Part shown: positions 11,015-20,998 of the stretch, piece by piece
Layout: the number at the start of each line of letters is the position of its first letter
Position numbering within the stretch: position 1 is the stretch's first letter
DNA from: Intoshia linei
Lineage: Eukaryota; Orthonectida; Rhopaluridae
Assembly (NCBI GenBank): GCA_001642005.1
Contig: LWCA01000409.1
Span: 1-28,671 of the forward strand
Direction of reading: 5' to 3'
DNA: 28,671 nucleotides
Position numbers and translations under genes: made by a program
The notes under the pieces: model-generated
Database searches by the model: none
What the model was told of the DNA's origin: nothing
Seen by the model: the letters and a program-made list of their open reading frames with translations, nothing else

Positions 11015-11616
11015 ATATACAGTAATCGATAATGGAATAATAATTTATACAATAAGAATAAAAAAGATAAAATTTACTCATATTTACATTTAAACTACAT
11101 TTTTTGTATATAATTCCTGATTCCACTTTATTTATTTTTTTGATTTTATCAAACAAATTTATACTTTCTCTTAATTTTCATTATCCTTAGTTTTCAAACG
11201 TGACGCCAAATTACCTTTATTTATTAGTTGTAATTTAAATTTGTCTTAGTTATAACAAAAATAGCACAAAATTATTGTGCAATTTGCTGTATTTATAATC
11301 AAGATTTCACTGTATTTTTATTTTACGCCATCAAATGTTACATTTGAATTATTTTTAAATTTATTTATTCATTTTTATAATTGACTAATTGTTGAATATA
11401 TCATACGTAAAACACCTTTTTATTATGCAAATTTTTATTAATATCGACTAATTATTTTGATAATATTCATCATAATTTTTGAATAATTAGCGGTAAACAT
11501 AGCTTATTGATAGACTAACGGTGTCAGCTCTCCGCAGTCCAGTGTACTTACATTTATATACATTTTTAGCTCACATAAAATATTTTTACTTATTTGTATA
11601 TTTGATAATTTTTAAC

Positions 11617-11786
11617 AGTGCGTAAATTAAGACTTTCAATTTAATATAAAATTAATTGTAATCATAATTATGTAATATAATATTACACCATAATTTATTA
11701 TAATACTATGTACTACTTTTAACTTCAATTATTAAAACAGTCTTGAAGTATTTAATTTTTGATTATTTTATATTTTAGTTAGTAAA
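11617..11786 (+). promoter_or_regulatory. Two YAG-NNN-GTAAW sites
   Basis: Sites start at 11617 (AACAG-TGC-GTAAAT after a T-rich run) and 11777 (TTTTAG-TTA-GTAAAA), 160 bases apart. Confidence 0.45.
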
Positions 11787-12667
11787 ATGTTATTATGTAG
11801 ATTAATAGTTTTGTAATTTCCACAATTTTTCATAATATCATTTTTTATAAAAATTGTTTTGAAGTGTTAATTTTGTGAACCGCTTAATTGATTTCGGCCA
11901 CATCCTAATCCTAGCGGTATTATAACACCGGACAATAAAATGTATATTCTAAAAGATAGAAGGAAATATAATTCCTAATTACTGTAATAATATCATATTA
12001 ATATTGTTTTATACAAAGAATTATTGCATACTTTATATCTTAAACGATCTAATTTGGGTAACTAATATTTGGTAAATACATAATAAATATGGTGAATCTT
12101 TTTAAATATGGTTATACATTTTTTCAATTTAACCTTTACGAAAAAATGCTCAAAATAATTTACATTTGATAAAGTAAGATTTTTTTGATTTTATTAGAAT
12201 TAATATACAAATTAGACAATAATTATTTAATTTTATACAATAAATATAAAAAGTGAAAATAAAAACGTTCATTATATAAATATATTATTTACTCATTTAT
12301 TTTACGCATTAAAGTATAATATTAAATGTACATATAATAAGTAATAATATATAATATTATGTATATATACAATAATCTTAATATTTTTAAGAGAGTAAAT
12401 TTCAATAATAATCAATAATCAATGAAAAATGTATTATAAAACAGTTAAAATTGAAATACAACTGGAATTTTTGGATATTTGGATTGAGGTACAAAAACGA
12501 TTGCTTTGCACCTATATATAATGTTTCAACTTTTATTATTAACAATGGGATCACAATTTTTATATTAATTCAAAATCCGTTTAATAGAAAAATATTGAGA
12601 AGCAATATACAAATTTTATACGCTAAGACATATAACACATATCATTAATATTAATATTTATTATAAT

Positions 12668-12677
12668 AGAATGTAAA
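12668..12677 (+). promoter_or_regulatory. YAG-AAT-GTAAA splice-like site
   Basis: ATAG followed by AAT and GTAAAC. The AAT spacer recurs at four sites in the window (116, 12668, 22526, 27499). Confidence 0.4.
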
Positions 12678-12828
12678 CCTTCATTAATTGTTTTAATATA
12701 TTTCCATTTCCGATCGGACAGTTTTAAACATTTATGTTCTAATACATTTTAAATTTTTAATTAATATATCGGCTAAATGAAAATAAATTTTTTAGTTTGA
12801 AATTTAGTAACACTATTTGACAATTTCA

Positions 12829-13138
12829 ATGTTTTATTAATACGACACAATCTTGTGAGAGACTTTAAAAAACTGAAATATCGAGTTGCGCTATTTTTGA
12901 AACCAAGTGTAAAGATATATTTCAAGTGAAAAATTTGATAATAATTATTTTTTTTAGTTTGTATATATAGTAAGGTTTAACTNATGTTTTATTAATACCA
13001 CACAATCTTGTGAGAGACTTTAAAAAACTGAAATATCGAGTCGCGCTATTTTTGAAACAGACTGTAAAGATATATTTCAGATAAAAAATTTGATAATAAT
13101 TATTTTTTTTAGTTTGTATATATAGTAAGGTTTAACTT
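12829..13138 (+). repeat. 155-bp tandem duplication with an N at the junction
   Basis: Two adjacent copies (12829-12983 and 12984-13138) differ at only a handful of positions. Shared landmarks include CACAATCTTGTGAGAGAC and TTTGTATATATAGTAAGG. The ambiguous base at 12983 falls exactly at the junction. That position suggests an assembly join, for example of two haplotypes, rather than a true duplication. The second copy runs directly into repeat D copy 2. Confidence 0.85.
13059..13068 (+). promoter_or_regulatory. Weak YAG-ACT-GTAAA match inside the tandem copy
   Basis: ACAG-ACT-GTAAAG is present only in the second tandem copy; the first copy has AAGTGTAAAG and lacks the pattern. It is probably a chance match. 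Confidence 0.2.
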
Positions 13139-13605
13139 TTTTATCGAATTTTAGAAATTTAAAGAATACAGGGCCGTACGGTATGAGGAATGCAATAAAA
13201 ATATTACCTGTAGTGTTTTTTTTAATATTATTACAAAAACTTCGGCCTGTTGTGCAATTTAAAAATACCCATAATATTTTGAACGGAAATTTATTATTAT
13301 TTTTTTATGATTATTATTAATTAGTATTTTTACGATGTCATTATCTAATTCACTTTCAATGTATTAACCTATCTAAATTTTGTAGGTCTTTGACAGTATT
13401 TATGGTTCTATCGTTACATTATCACATAAAGAAACTACTGGGAAACTGTATAAATTCATTTTTTTAATAGAAGTGGAAAGGTTGACTCTTAAAAATTGAA
13501 TTCTATGGTAGAACACTTAACAGTGAAAAAATATCATAATCATGAAAAATACTTTTTTTTGATGATTGTATCATTATTATACAACTTACAATCATACTTA
13601 TTGAC
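13129..13605 (+). repeat. Dispersed repeat D, copy 2
   Basis: This is the inverted partner of 9005-9478. It carries the same CAGGGCCGTACGGTATGAG landmark near its left end and TTCTATGGTAGAACAC near 13500. The 72-codon frame at 13496-13714 begins inside this copy. Because the equivalent frame is not kept in copy 1, I do not call it a gene. The pair encloses about 3.65 kb containing two hAT-like elements and the tandem duplication. Confidence 0.65.
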
Positions 13606-14085
13606 CGTTATCTACTTTGTAAAAACAGCAGTTAGCTCAACCAAGGCTGGACTTTTTAAATTCTACCAAAATATTAAATGCAATAAAAAAATTTTACATA
13701 TAAAATGCTACTAATCACTACAGTATTGTTTCCACAACTCGCCAACTTTATAACTCGCCATTAATTTAAAATATAAACTAAAACCTTTAAAATCATTTTT
13801 CAATATAACTGAAGTTATTTTGTATTAAATTTTACAATTTGTATTAAAATGTACATTTTATTGCAATTTAACCTTTAATTTAATGGTTTTATCTATTGTT
13901 TCTATAGCTTTAAATTCAATATCTCCCCAACTTTTTCTAAGTCCCAAGAATGGTAAGTTATAGAGAGAATACTGTATTACCTATTCCTCGACAGAACTAA
14001 GTATTGTTTGTACAAAGTAAATAACAGTCAAACTGGTTTCTTAATATATACTTTTCAAATATGTTTTAATATTTTTGAATCTTTT

Positions 14086-14095
14086 AGCAAGTAAT
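14086..14095 (+). promoter_or_regulatory. YAG-CAA-GTAAT splice-like site
   Basis: A T-rich tract ending CTTTTAG is followed by CAA and GTAATT. It is the last strong site upstream of the VPS10 gene; the next strong one is at 19780. Confidence 0.45.
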
Positions 14096-14777
14096 TTATT
14101 GGCATAATTTATTAATTAAAAATATTTGAAAAGTAATTAAACCAGTATAGTACCTTTCCAATAAATAAAAAAATTTATCGTTGGATTTTAAAACATTTCA
14201 TTAATTCATCATATAATTTATTTTTTACGTTCTATCACACTATTAGATCTCAACTTTGATTAATTCACTTGAATACGATTTTAAATTTATCGAAATTGGA
14301 AAATAATTTAAAGTCTAAATTATAATTTTTTTTTTTAAATTGAAAAAATTTGTGCTTTTTGTTAAAGTGAGAAAATGGCATGGAAATCATTTTTATGAAA
14401 TAAAAATGTCATCTTAACATACTGACTACATTTCCATTGATTAAAAATCGTCCCTTAATGGTCGGAGGTGCGGTTCTATATTATAGAAATAAAAAAAAAA
14501 ATTAATTTTTAAAGAATCTATAACAAAAATTATTACAATGGAAAGTTGACACTTTAATATTTGAAAAAATAAATTAAATTCACTAGCCAAAATAGAATCA
14601 TTTTTGGTAAATTTAAGCCGAATTAACAAATATGTCATAAATTTATTTTTAATTATAGTCAATGTATGTAAGGGTTAATAATCATTAATCATTCATCAAT
14701 ATAAATTATTTCATGTGTATCAAAAAATTTCAAAATAATAGATAAATGGGCGTGTGTATAGTACAATGTATAATTGT

Positions 14778-14836
14778 CAGGGATGGCCGATTTGCTATTA
14801 ATAACAGCTCTGAGCTGATAATGGCAAACATCACTG
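14778..14836. mobile_element. Possible 59-bp hAT-like remnant
   Basis: CAGGGATG at the left and CATCACTG at the right form inverted ends, with inner TTTGCTATTA and AATGGCAAA also roughly mirrored around AGCTCTGAGCT. The size is tiny, there is no target duplication, and the ends match imperfectly. It may be an internally deleted element or simply a hairpin. Confidence 0.35.
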
Positions 14837-15107
14837 CTGTTCAAATAAAAATCATATATTATAAATATAATATTATAATAATAGCGTTTTTCAAAAAAAT
14901 TATATTCACGTTTTAACCCATATGGTCACAAAAAAATGAAATATTGAAAGGTGAATAACGTTAATATTACGCAAAGTATACTTCTTTTTTTGTGAACATA
15001 CTTAATGCTCGTTTATATTTATATAAAATTTTTGATACACATTCGTTTAAAATTAGTTAAGTGTATTATTTTAATAATATATATTGAGGATATATAACAT
15101 TTTTTGT

Positions 15108-15530
15108 TTTAAAAAAATATTTCGGAAAAAAATATATATGAATGCTAAAATACTTTTTTGACTGTGAAAGCGTCACTTATTCAAATTGAAATTTTTTTTT
15201 GTGTGTTAACAGAATACAACTGTACCACCTGTAAATTTTTTTAAATTCTAGGGCTATTTTCATTAAAAAAAAAAATAATTTGGGGTTTTGGCCTTGAAAA
15301 TATATGTTTTTTTAAATTCTCCAACTTTTTTGATTTTCAAAAAAAGGACAATTAGGCTTTTTAATTCGTAAGATGTGAGTTTGAGAGGTTGAAATTTATT
15401 TTGACAACACACCGGAAAAAACTGTAATTGAAATATGGACTTTATGAAATTCTAAGACTGGTAGTTATTGAAATAAACGGTAACACACACACAGACAAAC
15501 AAAGCATTTTATATATGTAAGGATAGTAAA
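15108..15530 (+). repeat. Dispersed repeat family E, copy A
   Basis: This copy shares a colinear set of landmarks with 19933-20420 and, inverted, with 23022-23607: AAATATTTCGG at the start, TACCACCTGTAAATTTTTTT, TTTGGGGTTTTGGCC, AAAAAAAGGACAATT, TTGAAATAAACGGTAACAC, an ACACACAGACAAACAAA tract, and a TAAGGATA end. It is non-coding and lacks the extra TGATGCGGATTTT unit found in the other copies. It sits about 0.8 kb upstream of the VPS10 start. The class is unknown and it is probably a non-autonomous element. Confidence 0.75.
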
Positions 15531-16317
15531 TTTTAAATAATGCACCTAAACACAACTCATTAAAATATACAAAAATTTTTAAATTTTCTCTACAAACAAA
15601 GCGGGAATTTAAGTTATTGTAAAACAAAATTAAGAAAAATACGAAAATAAACTTAAATTTAGTTATTTTTTGGAAATGATTTAAAAGACAAGCGCTATTT
15701 CGTTAACAATATTTTTGAAAAACAGTTTTTGACAACGTGATTTATATTCAAAATTACACATAATCTACCTAGTACGTTTAAAAATTGCAAAATTTAAAAT
15801 AAATGTGGCCACCCTATTGCACATGACGTATATCAATTTTGATAAAATTGTTTAAAATATTGTTTGATAGATAGTATAAGATTTGAGTGATATCGTAAAA
15901 AGTATAAAATATTGCTGTTTATTTATAATTATTATTATGCATATGTATAAGGGTTAATAAAGTGGTTTTTAAAAATGTCAGTAAAATATCAATTTTTGTT
16001 GAATCTCAAGGTGTCATCTTTTATTTTTCACAAAAGTGCTGAAAATAATTAATTTGTGTAACGGAAGAGCTAAATTAAAAAAAGGTTAAGAAACCTCATA
16101 TAAAACAACAGACTCAAATATGAATTATACCACGTGACAATATTTTGATTAAATATAGCAGTTGAGTAAATAAAACTTTTGCAAATATTAGCATTTATAT
16201 TTAAATAAATTAAAAATTAAAGATATCAAGAATATCAAAACAAGAATCCGAGATATAAATTAAATAAAAAAAGCTTGTAAGACGCATAGTAGGAGAAATT
16301 TACATTTAAAAATAATC
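15531..16317. other. VPS10 upstream region
   Basis: This A+T-rich sequence precedes the receptor gene. No TATA box can be told apart from background in this composition. A weak AAG-CTT-GTAAG match lies at 16272-16280, inside the likely 5' untranslated region. An in-frame stop at 16261 with no ATG between it and 16318 supports the chosen start. Confidence 0.45.
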
Positions 16318-18492
16318 ATGCGTATACTAGTGATAGCTATCGTATATTTAGTGTACGGTGAATTGAAAGGATTAAATGATTCACATATAACATTAGAATT
16401 AATAGAAAAGCAGGATTTTATGCATTATAGGTGGTCCCACGCTAAAACTTGGCATATATATTTGGAAAAAAGACGATATCGTAAAACCTTAAATGTATAT
16501 ACCTTTGATGTGAATCTTTTGAATTACATTCATATAATTAAACTTGAAAATGTTGAAAAAATATACACACATGTTTACTCTAAAGATGGTATAATTTATA
16601 TTTCGTATAGTTTTTTGGGTACAAAAAATGGACTAGAAAAATACTACAATTTAATACCAACTAATACATTCAAGTATACACTTGTTTCAACAATTGAAAG
16701 CAAAGAAAAAATAGAAATATTAAAAAGATCGACATGTCATAGTTATGAAATAGAGATAAAAGTTTGTTATAATCCATCAATGCTATACCTTTTATACAAG
16801 ATTGATTTTAAAGAAAATTTCAAATTAATTAAATTGACCAAATACATTCAGAATCAATTCATCATAAAAATTATATACTCAAAAATTTATCAACATTCCA
16901 CAAATCCAGATTTTAACAAACACACAATATACATTACTACAAGTACAGATATTCTGTATCGATTTAACATGAAAAATGGACAAATGAAACAATTATTCAG
17001 TGGAGTCAAAACATTCTTTCAGGTAAATAAATTTTTGTTTATCGTTGTGAATAATGGTTTAAAATTGTTCTCCAATAACGGCGGCGATAATTTTAATCAA
17101 ATCTATTTCATGGATAGCCATTTTGACAATGTTTACTATAATCAAAAAAGTTTAAAAATTTCAAAATTTCTCACAATAGGTGAAAGGGTATTATTTTTTC
17201 TTAAAAACCAAGAAAATACTGAATTAAAGGCTGATATATTTATCAGTGATATCTATGCAAATAAATATCGTCCTATAACCAATATTACTACAACTGATGT
17301 TCAATATGTTCATTCATACACTGTCTCCAGTATGGTCTACATAGTACACTTTCTAATGACATCAAGCAATACATTTCTTTCATTTGACAACGGAGACAGT
17401 TGGAATTTAATCAGTATTTCAAGTGATATACATGATTATAGGTGTTTCATTGATGATTATTATGCACAGATAGGAACAATTATTATGACATGTAAAAAAG
17501 TTCACAAATTAAAGTTGTTTCTTAGTTTCGATGGTGGACACATGTGGAATACATTCTACAAAATTTACAATATTCATTGTAACGAAATAAATACAAATCA
17601 TAACCTAAAACTATACTTTTTTATTGGATACGGGATTAACAATATTTATCTATCTCTGACAGGTGGTCAATCCTGGAAAATTATAAAATTTCAATATTTA
17701 ACCAAATTTTCATTTCTACACTATTACCAATCTAAACAAGAAGAAATTTATTTTATAGCCATCAATACCCGCCCAAAATATGCATTAAAACTAAAATTTA
17801 GAGAGGCATTAATAGAATGCGATAAAAGTAATGTTACAAATTATGTACGAAGCAATGACGAGAGAATGATTTACAAACGCACCAATAGTGACCATTGTTA
17901 TTCCAAAAATCTTGCACCATTAAGAAACATTACCATCCAATGTCACCATTTGGACGTATTTTGTGATTTTAATTATGATAGAATTGACACACAATGTGTT
18001 CCTTCCAGATATGAATTAATTTCCAAGGCCATTTTCTCTTGTATCAACAATTTAATTTACCAATTTACTTCATACGGTTACAAAAATCCTTATAATGATA
18101 AATTTTATGAAAAATATTGCAAGTCAGACAAATTTAAATTAAAAAAAAATACTAAAATTACCAAAAATAAGAAATGCGATTATGATTCTGATTCATCTCA
18201 TTCAATTTATCAAAGTATTATTAATTATGGGAAAAATAACAATTATCATAGAATTCGGAATACTATCATTTTGTCCGTATTCTTTTTCATGCTTGCTATC
18301 ATTGCACTATTTTTTCTATCACTAACTATTAAGAAATTCTGTTTTCAAGGATTTATTAAAAATATTGTATTTTCAAATACTCAAAACAGATTCATCAAAA
18401 GATCTTTAATCCAAAATGAAATCCAAAATCAAGATAATGGTAATGTACAATATCATCCACTTAAAAGCCAATCTGATAATGTTGATGAATAG
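16318..18492 (+). CDS. VPS10-domain sorting receptor (sortilin-like), intronless
   Basis: This 724-residue protein is predicted to be a type I membrane receptor that sorts cargo between Golgi, endosome and cell surface. Residues 1-14 form a signal peptide. Asp-box repeats typical of VPS10 beta-propellers are visible as SNNGGDNF (252-259), SFDNGDSW (355-362), SFDGGHMW (403-410) and SLTGGQSW (446-453). A Cys-rich module follows, with cysteines at 501, 527, 542, 549, 560, 575, 601 and 620; the RTNSDHCYS and FCDFNYDR stretches resemble the 10CC region of sortilins. Residues 649-671 are one membrane segment. The 50-residue tail carries YHPL (712-715), a YxxPhi adaptor-binding motif, and ends in an acidic NVDE. 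N-glycosylation sequons are at 322, 505 and 537. It is shorter than the roughly 830 residues of human sortilin. The start is the first ATG after an in-frame stop, with A at -3. There is no intron. The family call is firm; cargo is unknown. Confidence 0.88.
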   Translation: MRILVIAIVYLVYGELKGLNDSHITLELIEKQDFMHYRWSHAKTWHIYLEKRRYRKTLNVYTFDVNLLNYIHIIKLENVEKIYTHVYSKDGIIYISYSFLGTKNGLEKYYNLIPTNTFKYTLVSTIESKEKIEILKRSTCHSYEIEIKVCYNPSMLYLLYKIDFKENFKLIKLTKYIQNQFIIKIIYSKIYQHSTNPDFNKHTIYITTSTDILYRFNMKNGQMKQLFSGVKTFFQVNKFLFIVVNNGLKLFSNNGGDNFNQIYFMDSHFDNVYYNQKSLKISKFLTIGERVLFFLKNQENTELKADIFISDIYANKYRPITNITTTDVQYVHSYTVSSMVYIVHFLMTSSNTFLSFDNGDSWNLISISSDIHDYRCFIDDYYAQIGTIIMTCKKVHKLKLFLSFDGGHMWNTFYKIYNIHCNEINTNHNLKLYFFIGYGINNIYLSLTGGQSWKIIKFQYLTKFSFLHYYQSKQEEIYFIAINTRPKYALKLKFREALIECDKSNVTNYVRSNDERMIYKRTNSDHCYSKNLAPLRNITIQCHHLDVFCDFNYDRIDTQCVPSRYELISKAIFSCINNLIYQFTSYGYKNPYNDKFYEKYCKSDKFKLKKNTKITKNKKCDYDSDSSHSIYQSIINYGKNNNYHRIRNTIILSVFFFMLAIIALFFLSLTIKKFCFQGFIKNIVFSNTQNRFIKRSLIQNEIQNQDNGNVQYHPLKSQSDNVDE

Positions 18493-18501
18493 TTTTGTTT
18501 A

Positions 18502-18771
18502 ATGTCTCTTAATAAAATTTTAGATTTATTATTTTATTTTTTACTATTTTTGATATTTTCAAAACAAACTAAAATTAATAAGCATGACGAATCTAATGTA
18601 TCCGAGATTCCTTTTCCAAAGAGTCTCAGCGCAGTTTTTGGAATTTTTTTTATAACTTCGTTATTGTCAATTAAACATTTAAAAAATTATTTTATTGAAT
18701 ATTATAACCAAAGATTGGAAATAATTGATTGCAATCAATTATTTTGTATAAACCAATTAATTGTTTGCTAA
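18502..18771 (+). CDS. Small 89-codon hydrophobic ORF in frame behind VPS10
   Basis: This frame starts nine bases after the VPS10 TAG stop and is in the same reading frame, so reading through that one stop would add 93 residues. The peptide has a hydrophobic N-terminal stretch (residues 7-19), a short charged segment, a second hydrophobic stretch (about 39-57) and a tail ending QLIVC. I recognise no family. It is the longest frame here after VPS10, but at this composition about one frame of this length is expected by chance. An AATAAA signal lies inside it at 18511, and its 3' part contains a 26-bp palindrome. A chance frame, a separate small gene and a former C-terminal extension are all possible. 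Confidence 0.25.
   Translation: MSLNKILDLLFYFLLFLIFSKQTKINKHDESNVSEIPFPKSLSAVFGIFFITSLLSIKHLKNYFIEYYNQRLEIIDCNQLFCINQLIVC
18511..18516 (+). terminator. Candidate polyadenylation signal for VPS10
   Basis: AATAAA lies 18 bases after the VPS10 stop codon. The hexamer is frequent in A+T-rich DNA, so position is the only support. If used, the VPS10 message would end before most of the downstream small ORF. Confidence 0.35.
18719..18744. repeat. 26-bp perfect palindrome
   Basis: The sequence is its own reverse complement over 26 bases, centred on TTGCAA (about 18729-18734). It lies inside the small ORF downstream of VPS10. It could form a cruciform or serve as a dimer binding site. Function is unknown. 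Confidence 0.7.
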
Positions 18772-18797
18772 ATATTAATTTTTTTATTAATTGGTTT
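18750..18797 (+). repeat. 12-bp stem hairpin followed by a T run
   Basis: AAACCAATTAAT (18750-18761) pairs perfectly with 18786-18797, leaving a 24-base loop, and a run of T continues to 18801. It spans the stop codon of the small ORF and could mark a transcript 3' end. This is inference from structure only. Confidence 0.45.
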
Positions 18798-19932
18798 TTT
18801 TCATATAACTGAAAAAATATAAATTGACTCCTTTTATTGACGAATGGTTAAATGAAAAAATTGACTAAATTTTTTTTATGTAGTTTAAAAATTAAATTAA
18901 TAATTATACACTATAATTTATAATAATACAATATTAAGGTGTCAAGTTGACACTCTCAACACTCATTGTAGCGTATCACAGTCCCACCATGCTTTATTTA
19001 TTTCCAAATTCGAAGAAAGAAATAAAANTGATAGTAATCTAAGATTTTATTTTTTTTGAATTCAGTGATATGGTCATTAAGGATTTGGATAAAATTTGTG
19101 GTATAACTATAATTCTATTGTTTTACATTTTTATCTTTGCTTTCACATATTGTAACTTTAATTTTCAGAATTACACTCATTGTCAGAATATCTATAAATA
19201 CATAATTTACAGAATATATATAAAATTGATATATTATACTAATATTAATTCGGTGTTTTAATTGACCCAATTTCATTATTAAAACATCCCAGGCCCAGTC
19301 AAAAAAAATAACCTATAGTTCAAATTGATTAGGATTAAATGAGTGAAATCTGATAAGATAATGTGTTCTATCGAAAAAAATATTATTATTAATTTGGTGA
19401 CCATTTTTTACTAAAAATTATCATTATCTAATAAATTACAAATCGAAAGCTTTTATTGGCGAAACTTGCGCTAGTTTTTATATTTATTTTAAATAATTAA
19501 TGAGATAATTGATTATGATGATTCTTGTATATTTTTTAATATTAGCCTAATATTATTAGGAATGACACATGAGAATTTTTCATATCAAATTGAATCTCTT
19601 GAATGTGAATTTTTTATCATAATTATCATATACACTTTTAAAATGAAAAAATTGCATCGAGGTGTAAAATAATTTTTTCTAATTAACAAAAAAAGATGAA
19701 AGCCTAATACATGTATAATATAATTTATATATAAACAAATACATGTTTAGAAATTTTATATTCTAATTACATTTAATTTAGCGTGTAATTATAATTATTA
19801 ATTTATTTATCAATAAAATAATAATAATAAACATAATTATAAAAGACGATGACATGTTTAACCGTGACAAGGGTGATTTTAGCATTAAAATTAATAATAG
19901 ATAAATAAAAATAAATGTTTTACATATTGTTA
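18798..19932. other. A+T-rich stretch downstream of VPS10
   Basis: No gene is recognised; a 63-codon hydrophobic frame at 19070-19261 (+) is of background length. A small perfect inverted repeat GTGTCAA-G-TTGACAC lies at 18939-18953, an ambiguous base at 19028, and a YAG-NNN-GTAAW site at 19780. Confidence 0.5.
19780..19789 (+). promoter_or_regulatory. YAG-CGT-GTAAT splice-like site
   Basis: AATTTAG is followed by CGT and GTAATT. It is the first strong site downstream of the VPS10 gene and lies on the same strand as all the upstream sites. Confidence 0.45.
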
Positions 19933-20420
19933 ATAAAATATTTCGGATAAAAAATATATGAATAATAAAATGTTTTTTTGACCGTGAAGAGTTCACTTAA
20001 TCAAATTGAAATTTTTTATGTGTGTTAAGAGGATACACCTATACCACCTGTAAATTTTTTTAAATTCTAGGGCTGTTTTCATTTAAAAAAAAAGAGTAAT
20101 TTGGGGTTTTGGCCCTGAAAATATTATTTTTATATAATTTAAATTTATGACAATATTTATTATTTTAAAGTCCGCATCAGAGTATACATATTTTTAAATT
20201 CTCAAACTCGTTTGATTTTCAAAAAAAAGGACAATTGGGCTTTGTGACCCGTAAAATGTAAGTTTTGGAAATTTAAATTTATTTTGCTAACACCCGGAAA
20301 AAAAATTATAATTGAAATGTGGACTTTATAAAATTCTAAGACTGATAGTTATTGAAATAAACGGTAACACACACATAAAAACAAATATTGCATAGCATAT
20401 TAAATAAGTAAGGATATATA
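19933..20420 (+). repeat. Dispersed repeat family E, copy B
   Basis: This copy is colinear with copy A (15108-15530) and in the same orientation, so the VPS10 gene is flanked by direct copies about 4.8 kb apart. It differs by one extra internal unit near 20140-20190 containing AAAGTCCGCATCAG, which is the reverse complement of the unit tandemly repeated in copy C. It ends in TAAGGATATA. Confidence 0.75.
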
Positions 20421-20988
20421 TTAAGGGTGGGAACAAATTTTTAAATCAAGAGATCACCATTCCACCATATAAACATTTCGAAAATATTTAATTTGCACTT
20501 AATCTTACCTTTCAATTGTTAAAAAAACCCTTGGGCATCGCCTCTAAAGAACAATATATCGCTTACAGTAACTAATATATGACAATTTTTTATACAAATA
20601 GTTATAAAGATGCACAAAATTATTGTCTAGCGAATCATAAACGCCGAATTGATAAAAAAACCGAGTCAGATGAGAAAACTGAATAAATATAAAAAAATAT
20701 AAATTTAAAATTAATTGTTATAAAAACAATTATTATTATGAAATTTACTATACAAAATAAATTAAATTTTGCTCATTATTTATATTTTATAGTGATTTGC
20801 CCCAGGGGTTTTTTTTAATACTTTTTATATAATTTTTTGATAATTTTAATCATTCAACCCCATCTTCCATGTATGGGGTACTTTTGTATTTTTGCAAAAA
20901 AGTGAAAAAATTCACACCGTTAATATATATTTTATAATGTATATAATTGCGTCATACACTTTGAGAATAAATCTAATTTTTTTAAAAT

Positions 20989-20998
20989 AGATAGTAAA
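20989..20998 (+). promoter_or_regulatory. YAG-ATA-GTAAA splice-like site
   Basis: A run of T followed by AAAATAG precedes ATA and GTAAAT. Confidence 0.4.

Larger units (their letters stand above)
11015..12828. other. A+T-rich gene-free stretch
   Basis: No gene is recognised; a 65-codon frame at 12451-12648 (+) resembles nothing known and is of background length. YAG-NNN-GTAAW sites lie at 11617, 11777 and 12668. Two-base-spacer variants occur near 11228 (AG-TT-GTAATT) and 11489 (AG-CG-GTAAAC), and a weak AAG site at 12390. Confidence 0.5.
13606..15107. other. A+T-rich gene-free stretch
   Basis: No gene is recognised. It contains one good YAG-NNN-GTAAW site (14086), one of only two minus-strand matches (14225-14233), and a small inverted-repeat element at 14778-14836. 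Frames of 72-73 codons here are at background level. Confidence 0.5.

Noticed and set aside
530-16280. AAG or GAG versions of the motif (530, 2201, 4103, 10449, 12390, 16272)
   Set aside because: A pyrimidine before AG is the usual acceptor rule, and six such sites are about what chance gives. One lies inside an hAT-like element. They were left out of the main count.
17021-17028. CAG|GTAAAT inside the VPS10 gene as an intron boundary or recursive site
   Set aside because: The frame is open and protein-like on both sides, no in-frame intron is implied, and the three-base spacer is missing.
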